Origin: Fimbriimonadales bacterium
Lineage (GTDB): Bacteria; Armatimonadota; Fimbriimonadia; Fimbriimonadales; Fimbriimonadaceae
Length of the DNA stretch: 64,000 nucleotides
Reading direction: 5' to 3'
Assembly (NCBI GenBank): GCA_026418055.1
Contig: JAOACB010000001.1
Span: forward strand, 62,001 to 126,000
The position numbers and the translations under genes were made by a program. The first letter of the stretch is position 1; every line of letters begins with the position of its first letter. The notes below the pieces were generated by a model. It ran no database searches. It worked only from the letters and a program-made list of their open reading frames with translations, and had not been told where the DNA came from. Of this stretch, positions 62,994-64,000 are shown one piece after another.

Positions 62994-64000
62994 TCACGAG
63001 TACTGAACGGTCAGCTTGACGCCCGCCGTCGGGTCTCCGGCGACCCGCAGGTACGCGTCGGGCAGGTCATCGAACTCCACCATCGGGCCCAGAACCTCGG
63101 CTCCTCGCACGCAGCCCCGAAGGATCAGCTCGAAGCACTCCTCTTGGATGCGGCGATGGTTCCACCGAGGGTGGTCGGGGTTGGGATCGCTGCACGCGCG
63201 GCTGGACACGATCCTGGGCCGGTTCATGTGGAACTCTCCGCCAAAGTCGATGCCCTGGTTGTGCGGCGGCGGGAAAGCCCCGAGAACGATCGTTCCTCCG
63301 TAGGCGATGCCCCGAATCGCCTGCTGGAGAGCCTGTGGAGCGCCGCTGAAGTCGATCACCACGTCGGGCCCCTCCCTTCCTACGGTCTCCCGGAGGGCGA
63401 GACCGACGTCGCCAGACGTGGGATCCAGCGTGGCGTCGGCGCCCGTCTTTCGAGCCACTTCCCGCCGCCCTCGGATGGGATCCAGGGCCACCACCAGCGA
63501 GCAACCTGCCGCCTTCGCCAGCTGAACGCAGCACAAGCCGATGGCTCCGAGGCCGAACACGGCGATGCGGTCGCCGATGCGCACGCCGCCATCCCGCAGG
63601 GCACCGAGCGCGAACTCGCAAGGGTCCAGCAGCAACGCGTCGCGCCAGTCCACGCCCTCGGGAACGAGCCAGCAGTCCGCCTCCCGAGCCACGAGTTCGG
63701 GCTGGAACGGAGCGCTCACGCAAACGCGATCTCCCTTCCGGAGCCGGGCGCAGGCCGCGCCTGCCTCCACGATCTCGCCGTGCTGCATGTTGCCGAGTGG
63801 CACCGGGTAGCCCCAGAGCATGCCTTCGGGTACGTGCATCCTGCGCTCCGGATCCCATCGGCCGCGCTCGTTGGCGTAGCCCTTCACGAAGGCCATCATC
63901 GTGCCGTGCTTCTCCACCCCGTGCAGGCAACGGATGCGCACCCCGTCCTCGGGCAGTGGAGGCAACTCGATCTCGCGCCACCCAACGGATCCCTTCTCAA
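62994..64000 (-). CDS. Zinc-type medium-chain dehydrogenase (5' end beyond window)
   Basis: At least 335 residues; the frame stays open to base 64000 (KGSVGWREIELPPLPEDGV precedes TTG 63965), so the start is outside the window. GroES-like N-terminal domain with GNMQHGEIVEAGAAC and RKGDRVCVSAPF, then a Rossmann domain with IAVFGLGAIGLCCVQLAKAAG and VVALDPIRGRREVA, DVVIDFSGAPQALQQAI. It is an NAD(P)-dependent alcohol/polyol dehydrogenase of the threonine/sorbitol dehydrogenase group; some zinc ligands are not obvious. Paired with the isomerase-like gene, it probably belongs to a sugar or sugar-acid degradation operon. Confidence 0.85.
   Translation of the reverse strand, partial: EKGSVGWREIELPPLPEDGVRIRCLHGVEKHGTMMAFVKGYANERGRWDPERRMHVPEGMLWGYPVPLGNMQHGEIVEAGAACARLRKGDRVCVSAPFQPELVAREADCWLVPEGVDWRDALLLDPCEFALGALRDGGVRIGDRIAVFGLGAIGLCCVQLAKAAGCSLVVALDPIRGRREVARKTGADATLDPTSGDVGLALRETVGREGPDVVIDFSGAPQALQQAIRGIAYGGTIVLGAFPPPHNQGIDFGGEFHMNRPRIVSSRACSDPNPDHPRWNHRRIQEECFELILRGCVRGAEVLGPMVEFDDLPDAYLRVAGDPTAGVKLTVQYS

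Overview
The window is a GC-rich (by eye roughly 65% G+C), densely packed bacterial chromosome segment with about 48 protein genes on both strands. There are no tRNA or rRNA genes, insertion sequences or CRISPR arrays that I can see. The best taxonomic guess is Armatimonadota (Fimbriimonadia-like). The main reason is the pseudopilin at 29748-30518, whose [10 protein letters not shown]...CLSN...DND pattern after the prepilin helix is typical of that phylum; its other traits (GntR/LacI-type regulator remnant, GH127/GH78/GH36 glycosidases, PFOR with a DHOD-like partner) agree. This is inference, not proof.

Layout. 1-4559: pyrimidine/arginine entry (carA-carB, carB cut by the window edge). 4700-7380: a soluble NtrB-like kinase and a sigma-54 activator without DNA-binding domain. 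7377-14920: ahcY, an McsB-like kinase, and a small plant-sugar set (GH127, D-lyxose isomerase, GH78). 14975-18087: three sugar-phosphate kinases in one operon (PPi-type PFK, PfkB-type 1-PFK, ATP-type PFK). 18170-24164: CBS-DUF1385 membrane protein, DHOD-like protein and PFOR. 24172-29557: ilvA, PAP2, an ECF sigma/anti-sigma/DUF4349 group, rsmG. 29564-30576: a TPP riboswitch in front of a pseudopilin, closed by a strong terminator. 30602-32659: a decayed GntR/LacI-type regulator and unassigned DNA. 32660-42045: cysteine desulfurase, transglutaminase-like and S10 peptidase genes, dxr-rseP, an ABC-2 permease, a GT39-like membrane glycosyltransferase. 42082-46800: aldo/keto reductase, a stand-alone ACT protein coupled to lysC, folP, a UroD-like protein. 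47366-53936: serine hydrolase, pepF, pyruvate kinase, a DivIC-like protein, an isolated flhA. 53941-59382: TauE-like permease, glcDEF and a LuxR/PAS/GAF regulator. 59570-64000: GH36-like glycosidase, hydroxypyruvate isomerase-like protein and a zinc-type dehydrogenase cut by the right edge.

How it works together. Much of the window is central metabolism: reversible and irreversible fructose-6-phosphate phosphorylation, pyruvate kinase, pyruvate:ferredoxin oxidoreductase, glycolate oxidation, and entry of arabinose/lyxose/rhamnose/galactose-type sugars.

Two features stand out at the regulatory level. First, a complete THI-box aptamer with its own TATAAT promoter and a switchable hairpin leads into a secreted/pilin-like gene rather than a thiamine gene. 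Second, about 19 genes on both strands have a TAnnnT-like -10 box only 5-9 bases before the start codon, implying leaderless mRNAs, often from back-to-back promoters with 33-56 bases between start codons.
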